Shown piece after piece: positions 1-9,706 of a stretch of 27,770 nucleotides of DNA; position 1 is the first letter of the stretch, and the number at the start of each line of letters is the position of its first letter. The DNA is from Lentzea aerocolonigenes (lineage in GTDB: Bacteria; Actinomycetota; Actinomycetes; Mycobacteriales; Pseudonocardiaceae). Made by a program: the position numbers and the translations under genes. The notes below the pieces were generated by a model, which searched no databases, was not told the DNA's origin, and saw nothing but the letters and a program-made list of their open reading frames with translations. The stretch covers positions 1 to 27,770 of the forward strand of contig NZ_JYJG01000348.1 in assembly GCF_000955955.1 (NCBI RefSeq). The letters are read 5' to 3'.

Positions 1-889
1 ACGGGAACCCCGGCGCGCCAACGGAAATCACCTTCAGCAACGCGCCGCTGCCCGCCTTGGCGAGCTCGTCGGACGGGATCAGCAACGACGACGTGATCGC
101 CACCAGCACGTAGATCGTGGCCGCGATGCCCATGCCCCACAGCATCGCGCGCGGGAAGATCTTGATCGGGTTCTGGCACTCCTCCGCCATGTTCACCGAG
201 TCCTCGAAGCCGACCATCGCGAAGAACGCCAGCGCCGTCGCCGAGGTGACCGCCAGGATCACGCTGGTCCCCGGCGGCGTGTGGATCTCGGTAAGCCGCG
301 AGGGCTCACCGTCGCCGACCGCGATCGCGTACGCGCCGATCAGGATGATGATGATCAGACCGGACAGCTCGATGCAGGTCAGGACCACGTTGGCCTTGAC
401 CGACTCGGACACGCCGCGGAAGTTCACGATCGCCAGTGCCGCGATGAAGATCACCGCGATACCCGTGATCACCAGCGACTCCGGGCTCAGCGCGAGGTCG
501 AAGAACTCCACCAGCAGCTGCCGCAGGTAGGTGCGACCGAAGGCGAGCGCCGCCGACGAGGCCGAGGTGATGCCGGAGCACATGACCGCGAACGCGACCA
601 TGAACGTCAGGAACTGGATCTTGAACGCTCTGTTCGTGTAGAGCGCGGCACCCGCGGCCTTGGGATACTTCCCCACGAGTTCCAGGTAGCTGAACGCGGT
701 GAGGAACGCGACCACGAACGCGAGCAGGAAGGGCAGCCAGAGTGCGCCGCCGATCTTGCCGGCCACGTTGCCGGTGAGCGCGTAGATTCCGGTTCCGAGG
801 ATGTCGCCGACGACGAAGAACAACAGGAGCTTCGGACCGATGGCCCGATGCAGTTCCGGTTGCTCCGTTTGTGGAGTCGCTTCAGCCAT
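1..889 (-). CDS. APC-superfamily amino-acid permease (3' end cut off by window edge)
   Basis: A cytoplasmic-membrane amino-acid/cation symporter or exchanger of the APC superfamily. About 296 residues are present and the C-terminal third lies beyond the window edge. The protein starts MAEATPQTEQPELHRAIG. The first transmembrane helix holds the GDILGTGIYAL motif typical of the substrate-binding unwound helix. Further helices follow, with a conserved stretch FAMVGFEDSVNMAEE around residues 235-250 that matches the TM6 and loop signature of the family. The ATG at 889 is the natural start because the family N-terminus is reached soon after it. The gene is divergent from the lipoprotein gene at 962. 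The substrate cannot be told from sequence; cationic or broad-range amino acids are possible. The family call is secure. Confidence 0.93.
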   Translation of the reverse strand, partial: MAEATPQTEQPELHRAIGPKLLLFFVVGDILGTGIYALTGNVAGKIGGALWLPFLLAFVVAFLTAFSYLELVGKYPKAAGAALYTNRAFKIQFLTFMVAFAVMCSGITSASSAALAFGRTYLRQLLVEFFDLALSPESLVITGIAVIFIAALAIVNFRGVSESVKANVVLTCIELSGLIIIILIGAYAIAVGDGEPSRLTEIHTPPGTSVILAVTSATALAFFAMVGFEDSVNMAEECQNPIKIFPRAMLWGMGIAATIYVLVAITSSLLIPSDELAKAGSGALLKVISVGAPGFP

Positions 890-926
890 GGCCTGGGATT
901 GTGCCCGTTTTGCCCGGCTACCAGCG

Positions 927-961
927 CGGACACGCACTTACCTCACCCATATGGTGTAGCT
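927..961 (+). promoter_or_regulatory. Candidate promoter giving a leaderless lipoprotein mRNA
   Basis: A -35-like CGGACA (927-932) is followed after 17 bases by a -10-like TATGGT (950-955). Six bases later comes the ATG at 962. This TANNNT box and spacing are those of actinobacterial leaderless transcripts, in which the A of ATG is +1. No Shine-Dalgarno sequence is visible upstream of the ATG. The call rests on motif spacing only. Confidence 0.5.
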
Positions 962-1756
962 ATGACACGCACGGTGACCCGCACGGCAACGCTGCTCTTC
1001 GCCGCTCTCGCGCTGACCGCCTGCACCTCGGCACCGCAGCAGCAACAGCCCGACCAGTACCGCGACGTGAAGAGCCTCGTGGACGGAGTGTCCAAAGCGG
1101 CCAACGAGAAGAAGACCTACCGCTTCACCATCTCGCCGCCGACCGCGGGCGGCGTCACGGCGGCCGCGAACGGCTCGGTGCGCCTCGGTGACGCCCCGAG
1201 CCTCGACGCCACCACCAAACGTCCGGTGCAGACCGGCGGCCCGCCGGAGGAACTCCGGTTCGTCTCGACCACATCGGACACCGCGTTCGTGAAGCTGCCG
1301 TCCGTTTTCGGTCTGCCGCAAGACAAGCCGTGGCTGAAACTGTCCCGGCAGGACAACGACGACCTCACCAACACGCTGCTGGGCTACCACGACGTGATCT
1401 ACCAGCAGGCCGTCTTCACCACGTACCACCTGCCGGTCGTCCAGGCGGGAGGCGTGCTCAGGCTGACCGCGAAGGTCGCCGACCGCACCCGCTACTCGAT
1501 CGCCGTCGACTACCAGAAGGCCTACGACACGCTCACCGACGAGAACCTGCGCAACGAGGTCAAGCTCGCCCTCGACCAGGGCGTCACGAGCTCGGCCGCC
1601 GAGATCGAGACCGACAGCAACGGCCTGCCCGCGGGCATCAAGTTCTCCACCCAGTTCCAGAACGCCATGATCGTCGACGAGGCGCGCTTCACCGACTGGG
1701 GCTCGGACGTGCAGATCGCCGAACCGAACGCGAACGAGGTCAGCTCGCGGAACTGA
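962..1756 (+). CDS. LppX/LprG-like secreted lipoprotein
   Basis: The 264-residue protein has a type II signal peptide: basic N-terminus MTRTVTRT, a short hydrophobic helix, then the lipobox LTAC with the acylated Cys near residue 21. A Gln-rich linker follows. The mature domain resembles the LppX/LprAFG group of actinobacterial lipoproteins, with alternating strands such as KKTYRFTIS, NGSVRLG and GLPAGIKFSTQF. In mycobacteria this fold binds acylated glycolipids and carries them to the outer envelope. That role is inherited from the family and not shown here. The start is supported by the signal peptide. The 3' end overlaps tail-to-tail with the MFS gene on the other strand by 17 bases. Confidence 0.8.
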   Translation: MTRTVTRTATLLFAALALTACTSAPQQQQPDQYRDVKSLVDGVSKAANEKKTYRFTISPPTAGGVTAAANGSVRLGDAPSLDATTKRPVQTGGPPEELRFVSTTSDTAFVKLPSVFGLPQDKPWLKLSRQDNDDLTNTLLGYHDVIYQQAVFTTYHLPVVQAGGVLRLTAKVADRTRYSIAVDYQKAYDTLTDENLRNEVKLALDQGVTSSAAEIETDSNGLPAGIKFSTQFQNAMIVDEARFTDWGSDVQIAEPNANEVSSRN

Positions 1757-3002
1757 CCCGGTACCGCCAGATCGCGGGCAGCAGCACCACCATCGTCACG
1801 GCGGCGACGATCACCAGCACCCCACCGGCCGTCACCGCCGCAGCCGTGCCGAACGCCGCGCCACCCGTGCCGTGCAACAGGTCCGCGATCCGAGGCCCAC
1901 CCGCCACGACGACGATGAAGACACCCTGCATCCGGCCGCGCATCTCGTCCGTGGCAGCCGACTGCAGAATCGCCCCGCGGAACGCCATCGACACCATGTC
2001 CGCGGCTCCGGCCAACGCCAGGAACGCCGCCGCGACCCACAACGACCCGGCCAGCCCGAAGCCCATGATCGCGAGCCCCCAGCCCACCACGGCCAGCGTC
2101 ACCGCGACACCGTGCCGCTGCACGTTCGAGATCCACCCGGACGTGAGCCCGCACAGCACCGCACCCACCGGAATCGCGGCGAACAGCACACCGAGCGCGA
2201 ACCCACCACCAGCCGGGTCGCCGAACGTGTGCTGAGCCATCTCCGGGAACAGCGCCCGCGGCATGCCGAACACCATCGCGATGATGTCCAGCAACATGCT
2301 CGCCAGCAGCACCTTCTGCGCCCACAGGTACACGAACCCGTCGAGCACGTCCCGCAGCCCAGCGCGCCGCACCACCCCGTCCAACGGCGGCATCGAAGGC
2401 AGCATCCACACCGCGTAGACCGTCACGACCAGCGCGATCGCGTCGACCAGGTACAACGTCGGCAACCCGACGACCGGCATCAACGCCCCGGCCAGCAACG
2501 GCCCGAGCACCGCACCGAACTGCATGACCGTCGACCCCAGCGCCCCGGCCGCCGGCAACAACTCGGCCGGCACCAGCCGCGCGATCGACGCCTGCCGAGC
2601 CGGCGCGTTGGCCGCGAAGAACACCTGCTGCAACCCCAGCAGCGCGATCACCAGCCACACCGAGCCGATGTTCATCGCCGCCTGCGCCCACAACAACACC
2701 GACGACACGGCGATACCGGTGTTCGTGACGAGCAGCAGCTTCCGCCGGTCCACGGTGTCCGCGATGGCCCCGCCCCACAGCCCGAACACGAGCAGCGGCA
2801 CCAACGCCACACCAGCGGCAATACCGACCCAGGCCGACGACCCGGTGAGGTCGTACACCTGCTTGGGCACGGCAACGGCGGTGAGCTGAGAGCCCACCGC
2901 CGTGACGATCGTGGACAGCCACAACCGGCGATACGCGACGATCTTCAACGGTCGAGTGTCGATCACGAACGTCGAGCGCGCGCTTCTCCCCACAGTGGCC
3001 AC
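1740..3002 (-). CDS. MFS efflux transporter (EntS/MFS_3-like)
   Basis: A 420-residue major facilitator with about 12 predicted membrane helices. The loop between helices 2 and 3 carries the motif-A relative GGAIADTVDRRK. The general pattern (N-terminal RPLKIVAYRRLWLS, then GSQLTAVAVPKQVYDLTGSS) resembles the EntS/MFS_3 group, which exports siderophores, macrolides or other small molecules. The GTG at 3002 is used as start. A -10-like TAGGCT lies six bases upstream, which fits a leaderless mRNA. No regulator or biosynthetic gene sits beside it, so the substrate is unknown. The stop region overlaps the convergent lipoprotein gene by 17 bases. Confidence 0.87.
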   Translation of the reverse strand: MATVGRSARSTFVIDTRPLKIVAYRRLWLSTIVTAVGSQLTAVAVPKQVYDLTGSSAWVGIAAGVALVPLLVFGLWGGAIADTVDRRKLLLVTNTGIAVSSVLLWAQAAMNIGSVWLVIALLGLQQVFFAANAPARQASIARLVPAELLPAAGALGSTVMQFGAVLGPLLAGALMPVVGLPTLYLVDAIALVVTVYAVWMLPSMPPLDGVVRRAGLRDVLDGFVYLWAQKVLLASMLLDIIAMVFGMPRALFPEMAQHTFGDPAGGGFALGVLFAAIPVGAVLCGLTSGWISNVQRHGVAVTLAVVGWGLAIMGFGLAGSLWVAAAFLALAGAADMVSMAFRGAILQSAATDEMRGRMQGVFIVVVAGGPRIADLLHGTGGAAFGTAAAVTAGGVLVIVAAVTMVVLLPAIWRYRVSSAS

Positions 3003-3025
3003 ATCGTTAGCCTATGACAACTAAC
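3003..3025 (-). promoter_or_regulatory. Candidate -10 box and inverted repeat before the MFS gene
   Basis: On the minus strand TAGGCT (3009-3014) lies six bases before the GTG start, as in leaderless actinobacterial promoters. The inverted repeat GTTAG-N10-CTAAC (3006-3010 and 3021-3025) overlaps this box and could be a repressor operator. No convincing -35 hexamer is seen at 16-18 bases. No regulator gene is adjacent. Confidence 0.35.
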
Positions 3026-3058
3026 AAGTCCTTTACGTGAATGTGTCGCCAACACCAC

Positions 3059-4993
3059 TCAGAGACGGACGGGGTACACCGGCTCCGGCACCTTGGGGCT
3101 GATCCGCCCCTCGACGAAGATCCCGTGCCAGATCATGAAGCACAGCACCGACCACAGTTGCCGGCTCCGGTCGAACTGCTCCGACTTGTGCTCCGCGAGC
3201 AACTCCAGCACCGCGTTCTTGTCCAGCAGGTGCCCGGTCTGCGAGTCCGCGATGATCCCGCGCGCCCAGTCGTACATCTCGGCCCGCAACCAGTGCCGAA
3301 TGGGAACCGGGAACCCGAGCTTCGGCCGGTTCAGCACGTGCGCCGGAATGATCTTCGCCAACGCCTTCCGCAGCGCGTACTTCGTCGTGCCTTCCGTCAG
3401 CTTCTGGTCCAACGGCACCTCGGCCGCGACCTTGAAGACCTCGGGATCCAGGAACGGCACCCGCAACTCGATCGAGTTGGCCATCGTCACCTTGTCCGCC
3501 TTGACCAAGATGTCGCCGCGCAGCCACGTGTACAGGTCGATGTGCTGCATCCGCGCCACCGGATCCCAGCCCTCGGACTCCCGGTACCAAGGCGCCGTGA
3601 CGTCCTGGAACCCGATTCCTTCGACGTACCCCGGGAACACCGCACGCACCTGCGCGTCACTGAAGTTGCGCGCGTTCCCGTAGTACCGCTCCTCCAACTT
3701 CAACGCCCCGCGCCTGAGAAGATCCTTGCCCCGCACGCCTTCCGGAATACTTTTGGACACCGCGCCCATCAGCTTCCGCACGCCGCCGGGCACCTTCTCG
3801 AACGGCGACAACGAAAGCGGCTCGTGGTAGATCACGTACCCGCCGAACAGCTCGTCCGCACCCTCCCCGGACAACACCGCCTTGACGTACTTCCGCGCCT
3901 CCCGCGCGATGAACCACAACGGCACCAACGCGGGGTCCGCCACCGGATCATCCAAGTACCAGATGATCAGCGGCAGCTCTTCCATCATCTCGTCCGGCGA
4001 GACCGTCCGCACCACATGCCGCACCCCGATGGCAGCCGCCGTCTCAGCGGCCACATCCACCTCGGAGTACCCCTCACGATCAAACCCACTGGTGAAGGCG
4101 ATCAAGTTCGGGTTGTGCAACTTCGCCAACGTAGCCGTGGCCGTCGAGTCGATCCCGCCCGACAGGAACGCCCCGACCGTCACATCGGGGTCCGAGATCA
4201 TGTGCTTGGCCACCGAGTCCCGCATGACCTCGGCAATCCGCTCGTGCAACGCCTCGGCCTCGTGCTCACCGTTCACCGGACGCGGCGCGAACACGGGCTT
4301 GAAGTACCGGTTGAACAGCACCTGCCCACCCGGCGACACCTTGAACGACGTCCCGGACTCGACCCTCCGAATCGCCTTGTGCAACGACTCGGGCTCCGGC
4401 ACGTACTGCAACACCAAATAATGCTGCAACGCCGTCTGGTCCAACTCCTGCGAGATCCCCAGCACCCCGGTCAGCTGCAACAGCGACTTCTTCTCCGACG
4501 AGAACGCCACCCCACCAGGCCCGGACGCCCAGTACAACGGCTTGATCCCAAACGGATCCCGCGCGCCGAAAACGACCCGCTCCTGCGCGTCCCAGATCAT
4601 GAACGCGAACATCCCGCGAAGCTTCTTGACCCAGTCGGCACCCTTGTAGTGGTACCCGGCAACGATGGCCTCTCCGTCACCTTCCGTCTTGAACTGGGCG
4701 CCGAAGTGCATGGCCAACTCGGCCCGCAACTCCTTGTAGTTGTAGATCTCGCCGTTGAAGTTCAGCGTGTACCGAGTCGGGTTCTCCGGCGGCCCCCACA
4801 CCAACGGCTGGTGGCTGTGGTCCAAGTCGATGAACCCGAGCCGGTTGAACCCGTACACGACCTCGGCATCGGCCCACGTGTCCTGCTCGTCGGGCCCCCG
4901 ATGCCGCTGACACCGCAACGCCGCAGCCACGTTCCCCCGCGCGGAGGCCGCAGCAGCCTCGGTAGAACAGATGAGTCCGAGCACTCCGCACAC
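3059..4993 (-). CDS. asnB: Asparagine synthetase (glutamine-hydrolysing)
   Basis: A 644-residue cytosolic enzyme that makes asparagine from aspartate, glutamine and ATP. The GTG at 4993 is chosen because it puts the catalytic Cys at residue 2 (V-CGVLGLI), the N-terminal nucleophile of class II glutamine amidotransferases once the initiator residue is removed. Longer upstream reading would destroy this. The glutaminase domain has RHRGPDEQ and NFNGEIYNYKELR. The synthetase domain has the ATP-pyrophosphatase loop LSGGIDSTA and GEGADELFGGY. A GAGGTG sequence about nine bases upstream can serve as ribosome binding site. The length fits actinobacterial AsnB proteins. Some members act on other substrates in antibiotic pathways, but nothing nearby suggests that here. 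It lies downstream of pdxH behind a terminator, so it probably has its own promoter in 4994-5200. Confidence 0.95.
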   Translation of the reverse strand: MCGVLGLICSTEAAAASARGNVAAALRCQRHRGPDEQDTWADAEVVYGFNRLGFIDLDHSHQPLVWGPPENPTRYTLNFNGEIYNYKELRAELAMHFGAQFKTEGDGEAIVAGYHYKGADWVKKLRGMFAFMIWDAQERVVFGARDPFGIKPLYWASGPGGVAFSSEKKSLLQLTGVLGISQELDQTALQHYLVLQYVPEPESLHKAIRRVESGTSFKVSPGGQVLFNRYFKPVFAPRPVNGEHEAEALHERIAEVMRDSVAKHMISDPDVTVGAFLSGGIDSTATATLAKLHNPNLIAFTSGFDREGYSEVDVAAETAAAIGVRHVVRTVSPDEMMEELPLIIWYLDDPVADPALVPLWFIAREARKYVKAVLSGEGADELFGGYVIYHEPLSLSPFEKVPGGVRKLMGAVSKSIPEGVRGKDLLRRGALKLEERYYGNARNFSDAQVRAVFPGYVEGIGFQDVTAPWYRESEGWDPVARMQHIDLYTWLRGDILVKADKVTMANSIELRVPFLDPEVFKVAAEVPLDQKLTEGTTKYALRKALAKIIPAHVLNRPKLGFPVPIRHWLRAEMYDWARGIIADSQTGHLLDKNAVLELLAEHKSEQFDRSRQLWSVLCFMIWHGIFVEGRISPKVPEPVYPVRL

Positions 4994-5206
4994 GTGAATC
5001 CGCACCTCGTAGCTAGCTGTTGCCGAAATCCCAGTATGCCCGCACCAAATCCGGACACTTCTCCCAGCCTGAGGACGCGCAACCCCCGGGTCGGGTTCCC
5101 AGCGGCCAGGTTGGCGGTAGTTACAGGCGGTTCGATCATGAGTTGGCGGTACTTGCAGACGCCAAATCGCCCCGCGCCGACGGAACCGGTGCGCGCACCG
5201 AAGACG

Positions 5207-5243
5207 CAAAAAGGGGCGCCTCCCGCCCACAGGAAGCGCCCCA
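5207..5243 (-). terminator. Rho-independent terminator of pdxH
   Basis: Read on the minus strand, GGGGCGCTTCC (5242-5232) pairs with GGAGGCGCCCC (5223-5213) as an 11-base-pair stem with one U-G wobble and a short loop. It is followed by a run of five T (5212-5208). It lies about 40 bases past the pdxH stop and separates pdxH from asnB. Confidence 0.8.
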
Positions 5244-5280
5244 TCGCAAAAGCCTCAACCAACCAAGCCAGGACCAGCAG

Positions 5281-5937
5281 TTACGGAGCTACTCGCTCCA
5301 CATTCCACCCGTCCCGCCCCAATCGGAACCTCAACCGGTCATGCATCCGATCCCGCCGCCCCTGCCAGAACTCGACCTCCTCAGGCCGAATCCTCCACCC
5401 ACCCCAGTGCGGCGGCACCGGAATCTTCTCCGTGTCCGCAAACTGCCGCTCGATCTTGTGCAGCGCGGAATCCAAAGTGGACCGCCCGCTCACCACCCGG
5501 GACTGCGGCGAAGCCCAAGCCCCGATCTGAGACCCACGAGGCCGCGAGTTCCAGTACTCAGCGGTCTCAACGGGCCCGACCTTCTCCACCACGCCACGCA
5601 CGTGCGCCTGCCGCTGCATCGCGAACCACGGGAACGTGGAGGACGCGAACCGAGTCGCCATCAGGTCGTGCGACTTGTTCGACGTGTAGTTCGTGAAGAA
5701 CACCACGCCACGAGCGTCAAGGCCCTTCAACAACACCGTCCGCGACGACGGACGCCCCTTGGTGTCGGTTGTCGCCAGCACCATCGCATTGGGCTCGGGC
5801 AGCCCGGCATTGGTCGCGGCGTCCAACCACAACTGGAGCTGTTCATGCCAAGTGGCGGCAAGCTCCGACTCGCTCAGCGAGCCCTGCTCGTATGACACGC
5901 GCATCGCCGGTAGCGCGATGTTCGTGGTCTCCGTCAT
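5281..5937 (-). CDS. pdxH: Pyridoxamine/pyridoxine 5'-phosphate oxidase
   Basis: A 218-residue FMN enzyme that oxidises pyridoxamine or pyridoxine 5'-phosphate to pyridoxal phosphate (PLP), the last step of PLP salvage. Family motifs run in order: RTVLLKGLDARGVVFFTNY with NKSHDL (FMN phosphate and isoalloxazine contacts), the central EYWNSRPRGSQIGAWAS, and the C-terminal EFWQGRRDRMHDRLRF, which contributes substrate-binding Arg and His. Length is typical. A clear GGAGG seven bases before the ATG supports the start. It lies downstream of the urease operon on the same strand with a 155-base gap. The PLP-dependent SerC is encoded about 8 kb away. Confidence 0.96.
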   Translation of the reverse strand: MTETTNIALPAMRVSYEQGSLSESELAATWHEQLQLWLDAATNAGLPEPNAMVLATTDTKGRPSSRTVLLKGLDARGVVFFTNYTSNKSHDLMATRFASSTFPWFAMQRQAHVRGVVEKVGPVETAEYWNSRPRGSQIGAWASPQSRVVSGRSTLDSALHKIERQFADTEKIPVPPHWGGWRIRPEEVEFWQGRRDRMHDRLRFRLGRDGWNVERVAP

Positions 5938-6092
5938 CGGCGAACCTCCAAGCAGCGGCAGAACTCGTGGTCCCTGGACCCGCGACCATACGCACGGCGA
6001 ACGAATGGCGAAACCGCCTGCGTGGTGATGACCACCACCTGAACGGTGACTGTCCGTACAAAGAACAGTTCTGGATCGAATTCGTGATCGAG

Positions 6093-6794
6093 TCAGATGG
6101 CATCGAGCACACGTGTGACCGTGACCACGTCATCACCCAGTGCGGTGGCAAGGGTTCCGCCCGCTGCCAACGGAACGACGTTCCACCACTCCCCGCCACC
6201 CGACGCCCGCGGGACCGCGTCCAACATCAACGACGTGCCGACGACCCGCTTGCCGGCGAGTCCCGCACTCGAACGATCAACCGCCGGCGAGCCGACGACG
6301 AGCTGTTGGTGCAACAACGGCCTGCCGCAACGGGTTGCACGCACCAAGGTGGAAAGAACACCGCCAGGCTCCCCCGCGCGGCCGAGCACCAGAACCTCGC
6401 GCAACGACAACTCTGCGTGACTGTCCAATTCGGCCTCCACCACTGCGGTGTGGTCCGCACGCCGAGTCACCACGGTCGGCTCTGGCAGGTATCGGACAGT
6501 GCCCTCCACGGAAAACCGCACCGAGGAAAAAGACGGCAAACCGGTCGGGCCGGGCAGCATCAGCGTCGCCGCCACGCCGCGTAGATCAAGTGAGGCTCCA
6601 GGCCCGACTTCGACTGTCAGCTCAAGTGAGTCTCCACCGAGCGGAGACGTCACCGAGCTCACGAGGTGCACCAGCGCGACAGCACCGACCCGTCGCGCAG
6701 GCACCAGTGTCAACGGCGACTGCGACCGCAGGACCCGCACGACGCTGTTGCCGTGCGAGTCCAACGCCACCACCAACCGCGCGGAAGCCTTCAC
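6093..6794 (-). CDS. ureD: Urease accessory protein UreD
   Basis: A 233-residue accessory protein, last gene of the urease operon. UreD (UreH) docks on the apo-urease trimer and provides the platform for UreF and UreG during nickel delivery. The sequence is the short actinobacterial form, with a beta-rich pattern and family-like stretches such as [18 protein letters not shown] and a C-terminal [18 protein letters not shown]. UreD is poorly conserved across phyla, so the call rests on pattern plus position after ureG. Start ATG at 6794 overlaps the ureG stop by four bases, indicating translational coupling. Confidence 0.88.
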   Translation of the reverse strand: MKASARLVVALDSHGNSVVRVLRSQSPLTLVPARRVGAVALVHLVSSVTSPLGGDSLELTVEVGPGASLDLRGVAATLMLPGPTGLPSFSSVRFSVEGTVRYLPEPTVVTRRADHTAVVEAELDSHAELSLREVLVLGRAGEPGGVLSTLVRATRCGRPLLHQQLVVGSPAVDRSSAGLAGKRVVGTSLMLDAVPRASGGGEWWNVVPLAAGGTLATALGDDVVTVTRVLDAI

Positions 6795-7426
6795 AGCTGT
6801 TCAAGCACCCACTTGGCGACCTCGGGCGCTTCCGGCGTCTCCACCAGGGACTGGGCGATCACCGGCAACGAGCCGCGCATCCGGTGCGCGTCCGAGATCA
6901 TCACGTCCATGTCCGCGCCGACGTAGGGCGCCAGGTCGATCTTGTTGATCACCAGCAGATCCGCGGTCGTGACACCCGGACCGCCCTTGCGCGGCACCTT
7001 GTCCCCGCCGGCCACGTCGACGACGAAGATCTGCCTGTCGACCAGCCCGCGCGAGAACACCGCGGTCAGGTTGTCCCCACCGCTCTCGATGATCACCAGG
7101 TCCAACCCGGAGAACCGGTGTTCCAGGCGCTCGACCGCGTCCAGGTTCGCCGTGATGTCGTCACGAATCGCCGTGTGCGGACAACATCCCGTCTGCACCG
7201 CCTCGATCCGCGACGGGTCCAGCACCCCGGCTCGACGCAGGAAATCGGCGTCCTCGGTCGTGTAGATGTCGTTGGTGACGACCGCCAACTCCAGCTGCGA
7301 CCCCAGCGCACGGCACAGCGCCGCGGTCAGCGCGGTCTTGCCGCTGCCGACCGGGCCGCCGATGCCGATGCGCGGCGCGGATCCGTGGTGGTGGTCGTGC
7401 GGGTCGGGCCCGTGATTAGCTCCCAA
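6791..7426 (-). CDS. ureG: Urease accessory GTPase UreG
   Basis: A SIMIBI-class GTPase whose GTP hydrolysis drives nickel insertion into urease. After a His-rich N-terminus ([11 protein letters not shown], a likely nickel reservoir, perhaps making up for the missing UreE) come the P-loop [11 protein letters not shown], the metal-binding [10 protein letters not shown] (Cys-Pro-His), [24 protein letters not shown] and the base-specificity motif [13 protein letters not shown]. The start is uncertain. TTG at 7426 has AAGGGG nine bases upstream and gives 211 residues. GTG at 7444 or ATG at 7453 are in frame but have poor ribosome sites and overlap ureF more. The 3' end overlaps ureD by four bases. 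Confidence 0.95.
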   Translation of the reverse strand: MGANHGPDPHDHHHGSAPRIGIGGPVGSGKTALTAALCRALGSQLELAVVTNDIYTTEDADFLRRAGVLDPSRIEAVQTGCCPHTAIRDDITANLDAVERLEHRFSGLDLVIIESGGDNLTAVFSRGLVDRQIFVVDVAGGDKVPRKGGPGVTTADLLVINKIDLAPYVGADMDVMISDAHRMRGSLPVIAQSLVETPEAPEVAKWVLEQL

Positions 7427-8024
7427 AGAGACGCACCCCTTCACGTCGAACATGTGCCTCGGCAAGGAGATCCAAGGCAGGTGAACCGAGCGCGGGCAGT
7501 TCCTTGCACGCCCGCGCAGCAACTTCCTCGACGTCGAGAGAAGCCACGATCGCGTTGACCCCGAACGGGTCGAGTCCGAGCAGCCGCACCGCTGCGGAAG
7601 CCGGGCCGCTGACAGACAGATATGCGCAGGTCAGTGCGGCTTCAAAAGCATCACCGACCAGCACTCCGATCACCAGCGGCTGGTGCGGATCCCGAGGCAG
7701 CGCCGACAGCCGCTCGGAGGGCCAGGCCCGCCGGGCCGCCCGCAACATCCCTCGCCCCTGCGCTCGCGAAGCCTCGCGCTGAGCAGGCGACGGCGTCCGC
7801 GCGTCCAACTCGGCATCCAGCTCGGCAAGATCCTCACCACGAGCCGCCGCGGCCGCGAACCCGGCCGCCAGCAACCCGGCGGTCAGCAAACGCCCGTGCA
7901 GGAACGACTCCAGCGACGGCTCGTCCACGACCAACCCACGCGCGGCAGCCTCCTCGAGGCCACCGGAGTGCACGTGTCCGCCACCCGGGAACCGGGAGTC
8001 GGCGAGGATCAGCGCGGTCAGCAT
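7416..8024 (-). CDS. ureF: Urease accessory protein UreF
   Basis: A 202-residue all-helical accessory protein that bridges UreD and UreG in the urease maturation complex and gates nickel transfer. Family features are the N-terminal [20 protein letters not shown] and the C-terminal end REGVRLFGS, a tail known in other UreF proteins to contact UreG. The length is on the short side but normal for actinobacteria. Its ATG at 8024 abuts the end of ureC with one shared base, and its end overlaps the ureG start region, so the operon is translationally coupled throughout. Confidence 0.93.
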   Translation of the reverse strand: MLTALILADSRFPGGGHVHSGGLEEAAARGLVVDEPSLESFLHGRLLTAGLLAAGFAAAAARGEDLAELDAELDARTPSPAQREASRAQGRGMLRAARRAWPSERLSALPRDPHQPLVIGVLVGDAFEAALTCAYLSVSGPASAAVRLLGLDPFGVNAIVASLDVEEVAARACKELPALGSPALDLLAEAHVRREGVRLFGS

Positions 8025-9706
8025 CAGAACAGGAAATACCGTTGGGCCATCGGCAACTCGGACACCGGCGAAGGCTCCACCAGATCGCCGTCGACGTGCA
8101 CGGCGAAGCTGTCCGGATCCACCCGCACGTCCGGCATAGCGTCGTTCAGCACCATGTCCGCCTTGGTGACCGAACGGGTGCTCTCGACAGCCAGAACCCG
8201 CCGCGCATAACGCGAGTCGATCCCGGCCTCGATTGCCTCAGGCGAAACGAAGAACACGCTGGAAGCCGCCCCAGCAGTCGCACCGAACATCGGCCGCGCC
8301 CACACCGGCTGCGGCGTCGGGATCGAGGCGTTGGCGTCACCCATCGCACCCCACGCGATGAACCCGCCCTTCAGCACCACCGACGGCCGCACGCCGAAGA
8401 ACTTGGGCTCCCACAACACCAGATCGGCGAGCTTCCCGACCTCGACCGACCCGACCTCGGACGCGATCCCGTGCGCCACCGCAGGGTTGATCGTGTACTT
8501 CGCGACGTACCGCCGTGCCCGCAGGTTGGCGTCCATCGAACGACGTGACTGCATCACGTGCGCGGTCTGCCAGGTCCGGATGATCACCTCGCCGACCCGC
8601 CCCATCGCCTGGGAGTCAGAGCTGATCATCGAGATCGCGCCCAGGTCGTGCAGCAGGTCCTCGGCCGCGATCGTGGTCGGCCTGATCCGCGACTCCGCGA
8701 ACGCCAGGTCCTCCGGCACGGACGGGTTGAGGTGGTGGCACACCATCAGCATGTCGAGGTGTTCTTCGAGCGTGTTGACGGTGTGCGGGCGCGTCGGGTT
8801 GGTCGACGACGGCAGCACGTTCGGCAGCGAGACCACCCGGATGATGTCCGGCGCGTGCCCGCCACCGGCACCCTCGGAGTGGTAGGCGTTGATCGAGCGA
8901 CCGGCGATGGCGTCCACAGTGGACTCGAGGAACCCGGCCTCGTTCAACGTGTCCGTGTGGATCGCCACCTGCACCCCGGACTCGTCCGCGACCCGCAGGC
9001 ACGCGTCGATCGCGGCCGGCGTCGTACCCCAGTCCTCGTGCAGCTTGAACCCACCCGCGCCGCCGGCCAGTTGCTCGCGCAGGCCCTCTTCGGAGACCGT
9101 GTTCCCCTTGCCCAGCAACAGAACGTTGATCGGCATGTGGTCCATCGACGTCAGCATGCGGTCGAGGTACCACGCGCCCGGCGTCACGGTCGTGGCCTTG
9201 GTGCCCTCCGCCGGTCCGGTGCCGCCGCCGATCAACGTGGTGAGGCCAGAAGCCAAGGCCTCGTCCACGATCTGCGGGCAGATGAAGTGCACGTGGCAGT
9301 CGATGCCGCCCGCGGTCAGGATCTTCCCGTTGCCGGACAGGATCTCCGTCGACGGCCCGATGACCAGCGACGGGTGCACCCCGTCCATCGTGTCCGGGTT
9401 GCCCGCCTTGCCGATCGCGACGATCCGCCCGTCCCGCACGCCGACGTCGGCCTTGACGACACCCCAGTGGTCGAGGATCACCGCACCGGTGATGACCAGG
9501 TCGGGAGCACCCTCGGCACGGGTCGCGATCCCCTGCCCCATCGACTCGCGGATCACCTTGCCGCCGCCGAAGATGACCTCGTCACCCGACCCGGCGCCGC
9601 GACTCAGATCCTCGGTGACCTCGATGAACAGGTCGGTGTCGGCGAGCCGGATCCGGTCGCCGACCGTCGGCCCGAGCAGTTCGGCGTAGCGCTCGCGGTC
9701 GATCAT
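8024..9706 (-). CDS. ureC: Urease subunit alpha (catalytic)
   Basis: A 560-residue catalytic subunit that hydrolyses urea to ammonia and carbamate at a di-nickel centre. Nickel ligands are all present: His138 and His140 (CHVHF), the carbamylated Lys221 ([10 protein letters not shown]), His250 (AIHTDTLNE), His276 ([14 protein letters not shown]) and Asp364 (SSDSQAMGR). The active-site flap holds Cys323 and His324 ([13 protein letters not shown]). The stretch before His276 reads AYHSEG where many ureases have TFHTEG, a conservative variation. Length matches bacterial alpha subunits. It overlaps ureAB upstream (ATG within the preceding stop region, four bases) and ureF downstream. Confidence 0.98.
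   Translation of the reverse strand: MIDRERYAELLGPTVGDRIRLADTDLFIEVTEDLSRGAGSGDEVIFGGGKVIRESMGQGIATRAEGAPDLVITGAVILDHWGVVKADVGVRDGRIVAIGKAGNPDTMDGVHPSLVIGPSTEILSGNGKILTAGGIDCHVHFICPQIVDEALASGLTTLIGGGTGPAEGTKATTVTPGAWYLDRMLTSMDHMPINVLLLGKGNTVSEEGLREQLAGGAGGFKLHEDWGTTPAAIDACLRVADESGVQVAIHTDTLNEAGFLESTVDAIAGRSINAYHSEGAGGGHAPDIIRVVSLPNVLPSSTNPTRPHTVNTLEEHLDMLMVCHHLNPSVPEDLAFAESRIRPTTIAAEDLLHDLGAISMISSDSQAMGRVGEVIIRTWQTAHVMQSRRSMDANLRARRYVAKYTINPAVAHGIASEVGSVEVGKLADLVLWEPKFFGVRPSVVLKGGFIAWGAMGDANASIPTPQPVWARPMFGATAGAASSVFFVSPEAIEAGIDSRYARRVLAVESTRSVTKADMVLNDAMPDVRVDPDSFAVHVDGDLVEPSPVSELPMAQRYFLF

Noticed and set aside
3041..5530. 829-residue plus-strand open frame opposite asnB
   Set aside because: Arg/His/Pro/Leu-rich shadow of a well-supported asnB/pdxH region; no motifs.
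6022..6038. GTGGTG/CACCAC hairpin after ureD
   Set aside because: Only a six-base stem without T-run; too weak to call a terminator.
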